From: Plantactinospora endophytica
Lineage (GTDB): Bacteria > Actinomycetota > Actinomycetes > Mycobacteriales > Micromonosporaceae
DNA: 64,000 nt
Direction of reading: 5' to 3'
Assembly (NCBI RefSeq): GCF_016862915.1
Contig: NZ_BONW01000004.1
Span: 62,001 to 126,000 of the forward strand
Positions within the stretch are counted from its first letter, which is position 1, and each line of letters begins with the position of its first letter. The notes below the pieces were generated by a model. It had not been told where the DNA came from. It saw nothing but the letters and a program-made list of their open reading frames with translations, and did no database searches. Positions 24,618 to 33,690 of the stretch are shown in pieces. Made by a program: the position numbers and the translations under genes.

Positions 24618-25256
24618 TCAGGCCCGGAGATAGGCGAGTACGGCCAGCACCCGGCGGTGGTCGTCGATGGCCGGCGGCAGGCCCAGTTTGCTGAAGATGC
24701 TGTTGACGTGCTTGGCGACCGCTGCCATGGAAACGTCGAGCCGTCTCGCCACCGCCGCGTTCGACCTGCCCTCCGCCATCAGCGCCAGCACCTCCCGCTC
24801 GCGGGCGGTCAGCCGCTCGATCGGGGCCTGCGCCCGGCGCCGGCTCAGCAGTTGGCGTACCACGTCGGTGTCGATGACGGTGCCGCCCCGGGCGACCCGG
24901 TCCAGCGCGTCGACGAACTCGGTCACGTCACCGACCCGGTGCTTGAGCAGGTACCCCACCCCGGCGCCGGTCTCGACGAGTTCGGCGGCGTAGGTCTGCT
25001 CGACGTACTGGGACAGCACCAGCACCGGCAGGTCGGCGTGTCGGCGGCGCAGCTCCAGTGCGGCCCGCAGTCCCTCGTCCCGGAAGTCGGGTGGCATCCG
25101 GACGTCTGTCACCACCACGTCCGGTACCTCCTCGGCGACCGTGGCGAGCAGTCCGGCGCCGTCGCCGACGGCCCGTACCCGGTGGCCGAACCGGCTCAGG
25201 ATCTGGTGCAGGCCCTCACGGAGCAGCGCCGAGTCCTCGGCGATCACGATCCGCAC
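24618..25256 (-). CDS. NarL/LuxR-family response regulator
   Basis: A 212-residue protein. The receiver domain has acidic residues E7-D8, the phospho-acceptor Asp51 (VVVTDVRMP) and Lys near 104 (YLLKHRVGD). The LuxR-type helix-turn-helix is at about 147-205 (LTAREREVLALMAEGRSNAAVARRLDVSMAAVAKHVNSIFSKL). It is encoded directly downstream of its histidine kinase (49-bp gap). The divergent ABC exporter carries matching dyad symmetry in its promoter region and is the probable target. This arrangement is common for antibiotic- or envelope-stress-responsive systems. Confidence 0.93.
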   Translation of the reverse strand: MRIVIAEDSALLREGLHQILSRFGHRVRAVGDGAGLLATVAEEVPDVVVTDVRMPPDFRDEGLRAALELRRRHADLPVLVLSQYVEQTYAAELVETGAGVGYLLKHRVGDVTEFVDALDRVARGGTVIDTDVVRQLLSRRRAQAPIERLTAREREVLALMAEGRSNAAVARRLDVSMAAVAKHVNSIFSKLGLPPAIDDHRRVLAVLAYLRA

Positions 25257-25305
25257 CGCAGCCTCCTTCCGCCGGCTGTCACGACCCGCAGGGCTTCCCT
25301 GTCGT

Positions 25306-26616
25306 TCACGGGCGCCACGGCAGCTCCACCCGCAGCGCGGTCGGCCCGCCCGGTGGGCTGGTCAGCAGGATCCGGCCGGCCAGCACCGAGACCCGGTCGG
25401 CCAGACCGACCAGGCCGGTACCCCGGGCCGGATCGGCACCGCCGACCCCGTCGTCGCGTACCTCGATCGTCAGGTCGTGGTCGTCGCCGTCGCCGTCGTG
25501 TTCAACAGTCACCCAGGCCCGGTCGGCCCGGCTGTGCCGTACGACGTTGGTCAGCGCCTCGGAGACGACGAACCAGGCCGCCGCCTCCACCGGCTCGGGC
25601 GGGCGGGCGACCAGCCGGACCGCCACCTCGACCGGTACGGCGCAGCGCCCGGCCAGCTCGGCCAGGGCCGGCGCCAGCCCTCGGTCGGCGAGTACCCGTG
25701 GGGAGATGCCGCGCACCAGGTCACGCAGCTCGGCCAGGGCCTGGTTGGCCTCGTCGTACGCCCGAGTGACGAGGTCCCGGGCGGCCGGTGCCGGTGTCTC
25801 GGACAGCTCCAGCCTGGCCAGGCCGAGCGTCATGATCAGCCCAGTCAACCGCTGCTGGGCACCGTCGTGCAGGTCGCGCTCGATCCGCCGCCGCTGCGCG
25901 TCGAACGCCTCCAGGATGCGCGCCCGGGAGCGGCTCAACTCGACCACCTCGGCCCGGAGCCCCTCCTCCGGCGGCCCGGCCAGTACCGAGCGGGTCAGCG
26001 CGGCCCGACCGGCGGCGTACGCGGTGGCGAGGTAGAGCAGCACCGGCAGTACGACGACGCCGGCCCCGGTGGCCAGCAGCGACTCCGGTCCGCCGGTCAC
26101 GTCGAACCAGAGCACCTCGACCGGCCGGTACTCCGTCGGGGTGAGCAGCATGACGAACGGAAAGCCGAGCAGGTACACCGCGCAGAGCACCAGCATCGCC
26201 ACGCAGAGGTCGAGCCAGGCCAGCCCGAACGAGAACAGCAGCGCGTAGCCGAGTTCCCGCCACGTGCTGGTCTCCCGGAACCGGGTGCCCAGCCACGCCC
26301 ACAACCCGGACCGGCCGGGCCGGCGGTGTGCCGACAACGCGGGCGTCCGGTCGACGAGCCGCAGCCGCCAGCGCTCCACCCGGGCCAGCGGAAGTCCGGC
26401 CAGTAGCACCACGACGCCGGCCGCCGGCACGAAGACCAGCACGAGGACGCCGGCCAGCCACAGGATCGCGACGAGGACGGCGGAGAGCAGGTAGCCGAGG
26501 GCACGCCACGGCCACCACGAGCCGAGGAACCGTCCGGGATGGCCGGTCAACGCGTGCCAGGCGGTCCGGGCGGGCACCGGGCCGGGTAGCGCCTGCTGGA
26601 GTCGGACCTCCGCCAC
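25306..26616 (-). CDS. NarL-type sensor histidine kinase
   Basis: A 436-residue protein with four hydrophobic segments in the N-terminal sensor region (about 35-65, 70-80, 140-175, 195-220). A HisKA_3 dimerisation domain carries the phospho-acceptor His in RRRIERDLHDGAQQRL (about 258), and the HATPase domain has EALTNVVRHS and DDGVGG. The sensor resembles the PF13796 type, with little extracellular sequence, so the signal is probably sensed in the membrane. It is paired with the response regulator just downstream and divergent from the ABC exporter genes. Confidence 0.9.
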   Translation of the reverse strand: MAEVRLQQALPGPVPARTAWHALTGHPGRFLGSWWPWRALGYLLSAVLVAILWLAGVLVLVFVPAAGVVVLLAGLPLARVERWRLRLVDRTPALSAHRRPGRSGLWAWLGTRFRETSTWRELGYALLFSFGLAWLDLCVAMLVLCAVYLLGFPFVMLLTPTEYRPVEVLWFDVTGGPESLLATGAGVVVLPVLLYLATAYAAGRAALTRSVLAGPPEEGLRAEVVELSRSRARILEAFDAQRRRIERDLHDGAQQRLTGLIMTLGLARLELSETPAPAARDLVTRAYDEANQALAELRDLVRGISPRVLADRGLAPALAELAGRCAVPVEVAVRLVARPPEPVEAAAWFVVSEALTNVVRHSRADRAWVTVEHDGDGDDHDLTIEVRDDGVGGADPARGTGLVGLADRVSVLAGRILLTSPPGGPTALRVELPWRP

Positions 26617-26663
26617 GGCGCACAGCCTACGCCGGGGCCGGCCGGCGGAGCGGACGTCACCGC

Positions 26664-26696
26664 GCGGGGTAACGCTGGCACTACCCCGCCGGGTAG
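26664..26696. promoter_or_regulatory. Dyad-symmetric candidate response-regulator site
   Basis: GCGGGGTA (26664-26671) and TACCCCGC (26682-26689) form one perfect inverted repeat; CTACCC and GGGTAG within 26681-26696 form a second, overlapping one. Both lie in the 125-bp gap between the kinase and exporter genes, about 45-80 bp before the exporter start. Confidence 0.5.
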
Positions 26697-26741
26697 GCCC
26701 GGGCCAGTGACGCCCGGCCGGCGGACCGCCAGGCTGGGGCC

Positions 26742-27500
26742 GTGACGACGAGCGAAGAACCGGCGGTACGCCTGCGCGGCCTGCACCGCACCTACGGCCA
26801 CCGGGGTACGACGGTGCGGGCGCTGAACGGGGTGTCGGTCGACTTCCCGGCCGGCTCCTTCACCGCCGTGATGGGCCCGTCCGGTTCCGGCAAGAGCACG
26901 CTGCTGCACTGCGCGGCGGGGCTGGACCGGCCGACCGGCGGCGAGGTGCACCTCGGCGGTACCCGGCTGGACGACCTGTCCGAGACGCGGCTGACCCTGT
27001 TGCGGCGGCAGCGGATCGGCTTCGTCTTCCAGCAGTTCAACCTGCTGCCCGCGCTGACCGCCGAACTCAACGTGGCGCTGCCGCTGATGCTGGGCGGGCG
27101 TCGCCCGAAGCGGGCGGAGATCCGCGTGGCGCTGGCCGACGTCGGGCTCGCCGACCGGCTCGGGCACCGGCCCGCCGAACTCTCCGGCGGGCAGCAGCAG
27201 CGGGTGGCGATCGCCCGGGCGCTGGTCACCCGACCCGAGGTGCTCTTCGCCGACGAGCCGACCGGCGCGCTGGACTCGGCCACCGGGCGCGAGGTGCTGA
27301 CGCTGCTCCGGGGCATGGTCGAGGAGCGCCGGCAGACGGTACTGATGGTGACGCACGATCCGGTCGCCGCCGCGTACGCCGACCGGGTGCTCTTCCTCCG
27401 CGACGGCCGACTCGCCGGTGAGCTGGTCGGGCCGACGCCGCAGGCGGTCGCCGAGCGGATGACCGGGCTGGAGGCCGAGGCGAGCGGGGCGGTCCGGTGA
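26742..27500 (+). CDS. MacB/LolD-type ABC transporter ATP-binding protein
   Basis: A 252-residue ATPase: Walker A GPSGSGKST (about 46), Q-loop QQFNLL, signature LSGGQQQR (about 147), Walker B VLFADEPTGALD and switch His in VTHD. It belongs to the MacB/LolD/FtsE branch that drives FtsX-fold permeases in extrusion rather than import. GTG start; the stop overlaps the permease start by 4 bp (GTGA). With the divergent two-component genes it forms a classic sensor-exporter module, probably for peptide antibiotic or cell-envelope stress resistance. Confidence 0.93.
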   Translation: MTTSEEPAVRLRGLHRTYGHRGTTVRALNGVSVDFPAGSFTAVMGPSGSGKSTLLHCAAGLDRPTGGEVHLGGTRLDDLSETRLTLLRRQRIGFVFQQFNLLPALTAELNVALPLMLGGRRPKRAEIRVALADVGLADRLGHRPAELSGGQQQRVAIARALVTRPEVLFADEPTGALDSATGREVLTLLRGMVEERRQTVLMVTHDPVAAAYADRVLFLRDGRLAGELVGPTPQAVAERMTGLEAEASGAVR

Positions 27501-30013
27501 TCGCCGTCGCCCTGCGTACCCTGGCGGCCCGCCGGACGAGCTTCGTCGGCTCGTTCGTGGCGCTCGCCCTCGGTGTGGCGCTCTTCGCCACCGCCGGCCT
27601 GACCCTGGCGGCGGTACTCGACGGGCCGGCCGAACCACCCCGCTGGTATCCACACTCGCCGGTGGTGGTGGCCGGGCCGGACGGTGCCGGCGTGACCGCC
27701 GAGGACCCGGACGGCCCGCCGGCCAACTCCGGCCTGCCCCCGGGCGAGCGGGGGTTCGTTCCGGCCGACGCCGCCGCGACGCTGCGGACGCTGCCGGGCG
27801 TGACCGACGTGGTCGTCGACTACGCCGGCTACGCCGCTTTCGCCGACGGTTCCGGCAAGGTCGACGCGCCGGTTGCGGCTGGTGGCGGCGCGGCCGGCGG
27901 CACCGAGGCGCATCCGTGGGCGGCGAGCCTGCTGCATCCGTACCGGATGGTGGCGGGCGGGCCGCCGGTCGCCGACGACCAGGTGGTACTCACCGCGCCG
28001 ACCGGGCGCCGGCCCGGCGATCCCGTCGTCGTGGCCACTGTGGACGGTCCGCGCCGTTTCACGGTGAGCGGGATCGTCGAGACCACCGCCGGGCCGGCGT
28101 TGTACGTCACCGAGGCCACCGCCGTGCGGCTGGCCAGGGGACGGGTGGCGGCCGTGGCCCTGCTCGCCGTGCCCGACACCGACGCCGAGGCGCTGACCGG
28201 GCGGGTGGCGACCGCCCTGGCGGACCGGCATCCGCAACTGCGGGTGCTGACCGGCGACGACCGACGCTCCGCCGAACCCGACCCGGACGCCGGGCTGCTG
28301 GTGGCGACCGCGTCCCTGGTCGGTAGCACCGCCGGACTCGCCGGCTTCGTCTGCGTCGTCGTGGTCGCCGGTACGTTCGCGTTCACGGTCGCCCAGCGTC
28401 GGCGCGAGTTCGCGCTGCTGCGTACCGCCGGTGCCACGCCCCGGCAGGTGCGTCGGCTGGTTCTCGGCGAGGCCGCGCTCGTCGGGGCGTTGGCCGGGGC
28501 GGCCGGGTGCGGGCTGAGCCCCGTGCTCGCCCCGCTCTTCGCCCGCTGGCTCACCGACAACGGGCTCGCACCGGCCGGGTTCACCGCCCGGACCGCCTGG
28601 TGGCCACTGGTCGTGGCGTTCGGGCTCGGGCTGCTCGTCGCGGTGGCCGGTGCCGGTACCGCCGCCCGCCGGGCCGCCCGGGTACGACCGGTCGAGGCGC
28701 TGCACGCCGCGACCGTGGAGCCCGGTGGCAGTGGCGTCGTCCGGTGGGTCTGCGGGCTCGGCTGCCTCGGCGGAGTGGTTCCGATGCTGCCGTTCCTGAG
28801 CACCCCGGAAGGCGCCGCCTACCTGCTGGTGGTGGTGATGCTGCTGGTCGGCGGCTGCGCGCTGCTGCTGCCCGTACTCGTCCGGCCGGTCGGTCGGCTG
28901 TTGACGCCCGGCCGGGGGCCGATCGCCGTACTGGCCCGGGCCGGGGTGCGGACGGAGAGCCGGCGGTACGCCTCGACCATCGCCCCGGTGCTGGTCACCG
29001 TCGGGCTGGCCGGCGGTGCGCTGGCCGGTACCGGAACCATCTCGGCGGCCGGGGCGGCGAGCCTGCGCGACCAGCTCACCGCCCCGCTGCTGGTGGTACC
29101 CGCCGGAGCGGCCCGGCTGCCGGAGACGGCCGGCCCGGCGGCCGGCGGCGTGCCCGGGGTGACCGCCGCCGTCCGGGCGAAGGCCACGGGGGTCTTCGAC
29201 GCCGGGCGCAACGGCACACTGCGCCAGCGCACCGCCTGGTACGTCGACGGTCCGGCGGCCGGCCGGGCGCTGCGGCTGCCGGTCGTCGACGGCTCCCTCG
29301 ACGGGCTGGCCGGCGAGACGGTGGCGGTCAGTGCCCGGCTGGCCGGAAGCTCCGGTTGGACGGTCGGCGACCGGGCCGAACTGTGGCTCGGCGACGGCAC
29401 GCGCGCCTCGCTGCGGGTGGTCGCGGTCCTCGACGACCGGCTCGGCCTGCCGGACGCCCTGCTGCCCTGGTCCCTCGCCACGGCGCACACGAGCGTCCCA
29501 CTGCCGGACTCGGTCTACCTGGGGCTCGCGCCGGGCGCCGATCCGGCCGCCGTCGAGGCGGCGGTCGCCCCGCTGGGCGGGACGGTGACGGACACCGCCG
29601 ACCACCTGGCCGTACTCGACGAGGAGTTCGACCGGCTGAGCCGGCTGTCGCTGCTCGCCATCCTCGGTATGGCGCTGGTCTACACCGCCATCTCGATCGC
29701 CAACACGGCGCTGATGGCGACCACCGGCCGGGTACGCGAACTGCGCACCCTGCGGCTGGCCGGGGCGACCCGCCGGCAGATCCTCGGGCTGGTCGGCCGG
29801 GAGGCGGTCACCGTCGGCGTCGCCGGTGCGGTGTTCGGTGCCCTGGTGACCGGGGCCAGCCTGCTCGCCGTACGGGTCGCGCTGGCCGGGTACGCCGACA
29901 CGGTGCCGATCCAGGTGCCGTGGTCGGTACTGCTCGTCGCCGTCGCGTCGGGTTCGGTACTCACCTGCGCCGCCAGCGTGGCACCGGCAGCCGTCGCGCT
30001 ACGCCACCGCTGA
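27497..30013 (+). CDS. FtsX-fold ABC permease, duplicated type
   Basis: An 838-residue permease. One transmembrane segment near residues 14-40 precedes a large extracytoplasmic domain. A three-helix FtsX block follows (about 270-420, with QRRREFALLRTAGATPRQVRRL), then a second set with its own periplasmic domain and a C-terminal FtsX block (LAILGMALVYTAISIANTALM, RELRTLRLAGATRRQILGLVGREA). The whole 8-10 helix transporter is in one chain, which is typical of actinobacterial exporters. It overlaps the ATPase gene by 4 bp. Its stop lies inside a hairpin shared with the convergent Nudix gene. Confidence 0.9.
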   Translation: MIAVALRTLAARRTSFVGSFVALALGVALFATAGLTLAAVLDGPAEPPRWYPHSPVVVAGPDGAGVTAEDPDGPPANSGLPPGERGFVPADAAATLRTLPGVTDVVVDYAGYAAFADGSGKVDAPVAAGGGAAGGTEAHPWAASLLHPYRMVAGGPPVADDQVVLTAPTGRRPGDPVVVATVDGPRRFTVSGIVETTAGPALYVTEATAVRLARGRVAAVALLAVPDTDAEALTGRVATALADRHPQLRVLTGDDRRSAEPDPDAGLLVATASLVGSTAGLAGFVCVVVVAGTFAFTVAQRRREFALLRTAGATPRQVRRLVLGEAALVGALAGAAGCGLSPVLAPLFARWLTDNGLAPAGFTARTAWWPLVVAFGLGLLVAVAGAGTAARRAARVRPVEALHAATVEPGGSGVVRWVCGLGCLGGVVPMLPFLSTPEGAAYLLVVVMLLVGGCALLLPVLVRPVGRLLTPGRGPIAVLARAGVRTESRRYASTIAPVLVTVGLAGGALAGTGTISAAGAASLRDQLTAPLLVVPAGAARLPETAGPAAGGVPGVTAAVRAKATGVFDAGRNGTLRQRTAWYVDGPAAGRALRLPVVDGSLDGLAGETVAVSARLAGSSGWTVGDRAELWLGDGTRASLRVVAVLDDRLGLPDALLPWSLATAHTSVPLPDSVYLGLAPGADPAAVEAAVAPLGGTVTDTADHLAVLDEEFDRLSRLSLLAILGMALVYTAISIANTALMATTGRVRELRTLRLAGATRRQILGLVGREAVTVGVAGAVFGALVTGASLLAVRVALAGYADTVPIQVPWSVLLVAVASGSVLTCAASVAPAAVALRHR

Positions 30014-30026
30014 CCGCTCCGGTCAG
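30010..30026. terminator. Shared hairpin containing both convergent stop codons
   Basis: CTGACCG (30010-30016), loop CTC, CGGTCAG (30020-30026). The TGA of the permease (30011-30013) and the TGA of the Nudix gene (complement of 30023-30025) are the same bases of the two arms. With a 9-bp intergenic gap it is the only terminator candidate for both. Confidence 0.55.
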
Positions 30027-30565
30027 AGCCGTCGCTGTGCCGGCTCGGCGGGTCCGTCGCGCCGGCTGGCGGCGAGGAAATCGGCGAGTACCTCGGTGTG
30101 GGTGGAGAAGGCGAGCGGGGCCGGCTCGGTGAGCACCAGCCACTCGGTGGATTCCTCGGTCGGCGCCGAGGCCGGCAGCGAGTCCGCCGGCCGCACCGGC
30201 AGTACGCCGAAGACCAGGATCGCGCCGGCGGCCGGGGCGCTGTGCACGGCGTGCAGTCGTACCGTCGAGGCGTCGGCGACCAGCCCGGTCTCCTCGCGGA
30301 GTTCCCGGACCAGCGCGTCGCGCCAGTCCTCGTCATGATCGATGAACCCGCCGGGCAGCGCCAGCAGCCCCCGGCCCGGCTCGATGTCGCGGCGCTGCAC
30401 CACCACTCCGATGCCGTCGGCGGTCAGCACCGGCAGGATCGCCACCGCGACGGGGCTCGGGTTGCGCCAGGTGGTCCGGCCGCAGCCGGCGCAGACCCGG
30501 GGCCAGTCCGATGCCGGATAGGCGGCGCCGCAGTACGAGCAGTGCGAGTGCAGGACACCGGTCAC
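30023..30565 (-). CDS. Nudix hydrolase with N-terminal zinc ribbon
   Basis: A 180-residue protein. The zinc ribbon is CSYC...CAGC (about 9-28). The Nudix box is complete, from GGFIDHDEDWRDALVREL to REETGL (about 79-102), with the catalytic Glu pair. The ribbon-plus-Nudix layout resembles NudC-like or ADP-ribose-type pyrophosphatases that hydrolyse nucleotide diphosphates. The substrate is not readable. It is convergent with the ABC permease and divergent from the FUSC-like gene. Confidence 0.9.
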   Translation of the reverse strand: MTGVLHSHCSYCGAAYPASDWPRVCAGCGRTTWRNPSPVAVAILPVLTADGIGVVVQRRDIEPGRGLLALPGGFIDHDEDWRDALVRELREETGLVADASTVRLHAVHSAPAAGAILVFGVLPVRPADSLPASAPTEESTEWLVLTEPAPLAFSTHTEVLADFLAASRRDGPAEPAQRRL

Positions 30566-30714
30566 GGCGAGGAGGCTACCGGTCCACCCGGCCGGCTCGC
30601 GCCGCCGACTGCCCGGGTCCGCGCCGCCGATGGCCCGGGTCCGCGCCGCCGCCTGCTCGGGTGCGGCCGGCGACCGCCCTGGCAGGGGCTATCGTGCGGG
30701 AGACGATCGACAGC

Positions 30715-31845
30715 ATGGGGACGAGGTGTTCGCCGGTGGGGTGGCTTCGGCTCGTCGCCGACCGGCTGCGCCAGGGTTGGCTGCCGGTGGTCGAGGCGAC
30801 GATGGCCGCCACTGTCTCCTGGGCGATCGCGGCGGCGGTGCTCGGCCATCCGCAGCCGTTCTTCGCCCCGGCGGCGGCGTTGATCGTGCTCGGCCAGGCC
30901 CGGGGCCAGCGGGTGCGCCGCGCCGTGGAGGTGGTGCTCGGGGTCGCGGCCGGAGTGCTGGTGGCCGACCTGGTGGTGCAGGCGCTCGGCCGTACCACCT
31001 GGACGGTGTTCACCGTCGTGCTGCTCACCGTCGGGCTGGCCACGGCGACCGGTGCCAGCAACGTCTCCGTGGTGCAGGCCACGGTCTCCGCGCTGTATCT
31101 GGTGGTGGTGCCGCCGTCGACCGACGCGCTGGTGCCGTTCCGGTTCGTCGATGCGTTGATCGGTGGGGTGGTGGCGCTGGCTGCGAGCCAGTTGGCCAGC
31201 GCCCGGCAGCCGCTCGCCCCGCTGCTGGCCGAGTCGCGCCGGACGTTCGCCGCGCTGGCGGAGCTGCTCGGCGAGATCAGCGAGGCGCTCGACCGGGGCG
31301 ACGAGGCCGCCGCGCTGGCCGCGCTCGACCGGGCCCGAGGGCTCGACGCCGCGGTGGACCGGCTCCAGACGGCGGTACTGGCGGCCGGGGAGGCGCTGCG
31401 GCTGCACGTGCGGCGCCGCCGGCACATCGGCCGGGTACACGCGCTCAACGCGTCGAGCCGGCAGGTCGACTACGCCGTACGCAACCTGCGGGTGCTGGCC
31501 CGGGCCGGGGTGGCGCTGACCCGGTTGCCGGTGGCGAGCCCACCGGAGTTGGGCGACGCGCTGGGTTCGCTCGCCGAGGCGATGCGCTGTGCCGGTGAAG
31601 CACTCGCCGCCGACCTGGCCGGACAGGACGAGGCGGCCGACCGGTACGCCGAGCAGACCGACGCCGCCGCCCTGGACGCGGTACGCACCGCCGGGCGGCT
31701 GCTCACCCGGGAACCGCCGCTGCCGATCATCATGATCGTGGGTCAGGTCCGGGCAACCGCGATCGACCTGCTCCGGGGCGTGGGTGCGGACGACGTGGCG
31801 GTGCTGGGCCGGGTGGACGAGGCACTCGGGCTGCCGCCACTCTGA
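30715..31845 (+). CDS. FUSC-like membrane protein (aromatic acid exporter-like)
   Basis: A 376-residue protein. The N-terminal 150 residues have five to six hydrophobic segments (VEATMAATVSWAIAAAVLG, FFAPAAALIVLGQARGQRVRRAVEVVLGVAAGVLVADLVV, VVALAASQLA). The rest is a soluble helical domain (AESRRTFAALAELLGEISEALDRG...). This matches FUSC/ArAE-type proteins, proposed efflux components. ATG 30715 has GGGAG 12 nt upstream; an in-frame GTG at 30694 is an alternative. Its 3' end, including the stop codon, is repeated twice downstream. Confidence 0.75.
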   Translation: MGTRCSPVGWLRLVADRLRQGWLPVVEATMAATVSWAIAAAVLGHPQPFFAPAAALIVLGQARGQRVRRAVEVVLGVAAGVLVADLVVQALGRTTWTVFTVVLLTVGLATATGASNVSVVQATVSALYLVVVPPSTDALVPFRFVDALIGGVVALAASQLASARQPLAPLLAESRRTFAALAELLGEISEALDRGDEAAALAALDRARGLDAAVDRLQTAVLAAGEALRLHVRRRRHIGRVHALNASSRQVDYAVRNLRVLARAGVALTRLPVASPPELGDALGSLAEAMRCAGEALAADLAGQDEAADRYAEQTDAAALDAVRTAGRLLTREPPLPIIMIVGQVRATAIDLLRGVGADDVAVLGRVDEALGLPPL

Positions 31846-31919
31846 CGCGTAACGAGGCTCGGACTGCCGCCACGCTGACGCGTAACGAGGCTCGGGCTGC
31901 CGCCACTCTGACGCGTGAC
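31819..31919 (+). repeat. Triplicated 3' end of the FUSC-like gene
   Basis: Copy 1 (31819-31853) contains the last eight codons and the TGA; copies 2 (31854-31886) and 3 (31887-31919) are 33-bp near-identical repeats carrying CTGCCGCCAC and CTGACGCGT. They fill the gap up to the phosphatase stop at 31927. Confidence 0.9.
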
Positions 31920-31926
31920 CAGGGAC

Positions 31927-33153
31927 CTACCGGGGCTGACCGGTCGGCGGGTGGCGGCGCAGTGCCAGCAGGGCGACGTCGTCGGCGGGCTGCTCGACGC
32001 CGAGCCGGGCCATCACGGTCGCGCAGACCGTCTCGGCCGGGCCGGGCTGGATCGCCGCGCGCAGCCGCCCCAACCCGACGTCGATCACCTCGTCCCGGCG
32101 TTCCACGAGCCCGTCGGTGTAGCAGACCAGGACCGCGTCCGGCGGGAACTCGACCGAGGTGCTGCGGCGGGGCGCCGGCCGGGCGATGCCGAGCGGCAGG
32201 TCGACGGGGAGTTCCACGGGCTCGACCGGGCATCCGGGCCTGGCCAGCATCGGCGACAGGTGGCCGGCGAGCGAGACGCGGATCTGCGTCCGGTCCGGGC
32301 TGACCAGCGCGTAGAGCACTGTGGCGAGCTTGCCCGCCTCGAAATGCTGGATCTTGTGGTCGAGCCGGGTGAGCGCGTCCGCGGGATCGTCGCACTCCAG
32401 CGCGTAGGCCCGTAGCGCGCTGCGTAGCCGTCCCATCACCACGGCCGCCGGGAGGCCGTGCCCGGAGACGTCGCCGACGACGATGCCGAGCCAACCGGAG
32501 GGAAGGGCGAAAACGTCGTACCAGTCACCGCCGATCCCGGTCTGCTGGCCGGGGACGTACCGGGCGGCCATGTCCACGCCGGGCGCCTCGGGCAGCCGGG
32601 CCGGCAGCAGGCTCCGTTGCAGGGCGAGCGCGGCGGTCCGGTCGATGCTGCCCATTCGGGCCTGACTGGCCAGACTGGCGCGGTCGGCGACGAGTTGGAG
32701 CAGCCGGATGTCGTCGGCGCTGAACCGGCGTGGGGTGAGGGTGCCGACGTGCAGTACGCCGACGAGTTCGGAGCCGGCGAACATGGGTACGCCGAGCATC
32801 GACCGGATGCCCTTGTCGAGCAGGATCGGGTTGACCACCTCGGTCGGCGTCACGTGCTCGATCACCACCGGTTGCTTGTCCTGGGCCACCCGGCCGGCGA
32901 ACCCCCGGCCGACGGCGATCCGGAAGCCCTGCCGGACCTCCTCCTCCAGCCCCTTGGCGGCGGTGGCCACGAGCTGTTGGGCGTGCTGGTCGAGCAGCAG
33001 GATCGCGGCGGTGTCGACCCGGAGGATGTCACGGATCCGGCCGAGCAGTTCGTCGAGCAGGTCGTCCACGTCGAGCCGGGACAGTGTCGAGTCGGTCACC
33101 GCCTCGATCCGGCGCAGCCGCTCGTCTGCGCCGGAACCGTCCGCCTCGATCAC
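31927..33153 (-). CDS. GAF-PP2C (SpoIIE/RsbU-type) serine phosphatase
   Basis: A 408-residue protein. GAF sensor domain (about 25-165, with VAVGRGFAGRVAQDKQP-like core and LGVPM). The PP2C_SIG phosphatase domain (about 190-400) shows metal-binding motifs GGDWYD, VVGDVSGHG and CYTDGLVERRDE, and ends PADDVALLAL. It probably dephosphorylates an anti-sigma-factor antagonist in response to a small ligand or redox signal. No anti-sigma gene is adjacent. The start at 33153 faces the monooxygenase gene with a 204-bp divergent gap. Confidence 0.9.
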   Translation of the reverse strand: MIEADGSGADERLRRIEAVTDSTLSRLDVDDLLDELLGRIRDILRVDTAAILLLDQHAQQLVATAAKGLEEEVRQGFRIAVGRGFAGRVAQDKQPVVIEHVTPTEVVNPILLDKGIRSMLGVPMFAGSELVGVLHVGTLTPRRFSADDIRLLQLVADRASLASQARMGSIDRTAALALQRSLLPARLPEAPGVDMAARYVPGQQTGIGGDWYDVFALPSGWLGIVVGDVSGHGLPAAVVMGRLRSALRAYALECDDPADALTRLDHKIQHFEAGKLATVLYALVSPDRTQIRVSLAGHLSPMLARPGCPVEPVELPVDLPLGIARPAPRRSTSVEFPPDAVLVCYTDGLVERRDEVIDVGLGRLRAAIQPGPAETVCATVMARLGVEQPADDVALLALRRHPPTGQPR

Positions 33154-33357
33154 GCCGGAAAGCCTAGCCCGTGGCCTACCGGGGCGTCGCTGGTCGGCCG
33201 GCGGTTCGGAAGAGGAACCGGTGAAGCGCCGCGCCGATCGGCGATAACCGGAGAAATCCCGCGATCCGGGTACCTGGGCCGGGCGGCCGGCCGGGCACTA
33301 GGATCTGCGGGCGCCAACCGGTCGCAGGTGCCGGACCAGCCGTACGAGGAGACTCAG

Positions 33358-33690
33358 ATGATCTTTATCACCGCGAAGTTCCGAGTGCTGCCGGAGTACG
33401 CCGACCGGTGGCCCGAGATCGCCGGTGACTTCACCCGGGCGACCCAGGCCGAGCCCGGCTGCCTGTGGTTCGAGTGGTCCCGTAGCGTCACCGACCCGAC
33501 CGAGTACGTCCTGGTCGAGGCGTTCCGGGACGGCGACGCCGGTGCGGCGCACGTCCAGTCCGCGCACTTCCGCCAGGCGCAGCAGACGCTGCCGCAGCAC
33601 CTCGCCGAGACCCCGAAGATCGTCAACACCACGATCCCGCAGGACGACTGGTCGACCCTAGGCGAGATGGCCGTACCCGAGCGGAGCTGA
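33358..33690 (+). CDS. Putative quinol monooxygenase (ABM domain)
   Basis: A 110-residue protein of the antibiotic-biosynthesis-monooxygenase fold: MIFITAKFRVLPEYADRWPEIAGDFTRAT, EPGCLWFEWSRS, YVLVEAFRDGDAGAAHVQSAHF. The YgiN-like pattern with conserved His (HVQSAHF) is intact. It forms homodimers and oxidises quinols or related aromatics without a classical cofactor. The ATG at 33358 has GAGGAGA 8 nt upstream. It is probably monocistronic. Confidence 0.87.
   Translation: MIFITAKFRVLPEYADRWPEIAGDFTRATQAEPGCLWFEWSRSVTDPTEYVLVEAFRDGDAGAAHVQSAHFRQAQQTLPQHLAETPKIVNTTIPQDDWSTLGEMAVPERS

Noticed and set aside
26792-29605. 937-codon minus-strand open frame opposite the ABC exporter genes
   Set aside because: Antisense to a well-supported ATPase and permease; low-complexity composition and no domain.
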